Of a DNA stretch of 5,305 nt, positions 5,285 to 5,305 are shown in pieces. The stretch comes from Chitinivibrionales bacterium (GTDB taxonomy: Bacteria; Fibrobacterota; Chitinivibrionia; Chitinivibrionales; FEN-1185). Position numbers and translations under genes: made by a program. The stretch spans positions 1-5,305 of the forward strand of contig JAQUMP010000284.1 in NCBI GenBank assembly GCA_028718065.1. Reading direction: 5' to 3'. Each line of letters opens with the position of its first letter. Positions within the stretch are counted from its first letter, which is position 1. The notes beneath the pieces are model-generated. The model did not search any database, was not told the origin of the DNA, and saw only the letters and a program-made list of their open reading frames with translations.

Positions 5285-5305
5285 TACAATACCGAACCGG
5301 CGACA

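Noticed and set aside
5208..5305. tRNA-Pro as an integration site for a mobile element
   Set aside because: tRNA genes are common attachment sites, but only 21 bases follow it here, with no integrase and no repeated tRNA 3' end elsewhere in the window.
1..5305. CRISPR array, insertion sequence or prophage genes
   Set aside because: No regularly spaced repeats, transposase, integrase or terminal inverted repeats are seen. The only tandem repeat is the 13-bp pair in the vapBC promoter.

Overview
The window looks like chromosomal DNA from a Gram-negative-type bacterium of moderate GC content. Shine-Dalgarno sites precede several starts, a lipoprotein has a clean lipobox with Ser at +2, and the tRNA gene encodes its own CCA. 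The phylum cannot be fixed from this sequence. ClpX carries Met-Gly-Phe in its ClpP-docking loop instead of Ile-Gly-Phe, and the other proteins show only family-level conservation, so I do not assign a genus.

Layout, left to right. (1) Positions 2-670, plus strand: the C-terminal half of clpX, cut by the window edge. (2) Positions 730-1300, minus strand, convergent with clpX: a type II toxin-antitoxin pair, PIN-domain VapC downstream of a 66-residue VapB-like antitoxin, with a 23-nt gene overlap. A good sigma-70-type promoter lies just upstream. Its -10 box sits inside a perfect 13-bp tandem repeat that probably serves as the autoregulatory operator. (3) Positions 1420-2826, minus strand: a complete metallo-beta-lactamase/beta-CASP ribonuclease of the CPSF73-like class. 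(4) Positions 2854-3240, minus strand, 27 bp upstream of the nuclease gene: a small unrecognised lipoprotein. (5) Positions 3241-3407: an AT-rich divergent promoter region. (6) Positions 3408-5159, plus strand: a 583-residue dynamin-like large GTPase. (7) Positions 5208-5284, plus strand: tRNA-Pro with anticodon GGG.

The lipoprotein and nuclease genes probably form one transcription unit. The vapBC pair follows in the same direction but has its own promoter. It looks like a small accessory module placed between two housekeeping-type genes, and is visibly AT-richer than both. The dynamin-like gene is transcribed divergently from the lipoprotein gene. Nothing shows that the protein-coding genes form one pathway. 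RNA turnover (beta-CASP nuclease), toxin RNase activity (VapC), proteolysis (ClpX, part of a ClpXP-type protease) and membrane remodelling (dynamin-like protein) are separate functions. ClpXP or Lon degradation of antitoxins is a known theme, but a link here is inference only.

I do not see a convincing new multi-gene system. The points most worth a second look are the repeat-embedded vapBC promoter, the unusual antitoxin N-terminus, the dynamin-like GTPase of uncertain subfamily, and the unrecognised lipoprotein with a duplicated hexapeptide. No stretch longer than about 170 bases lacks a gene.
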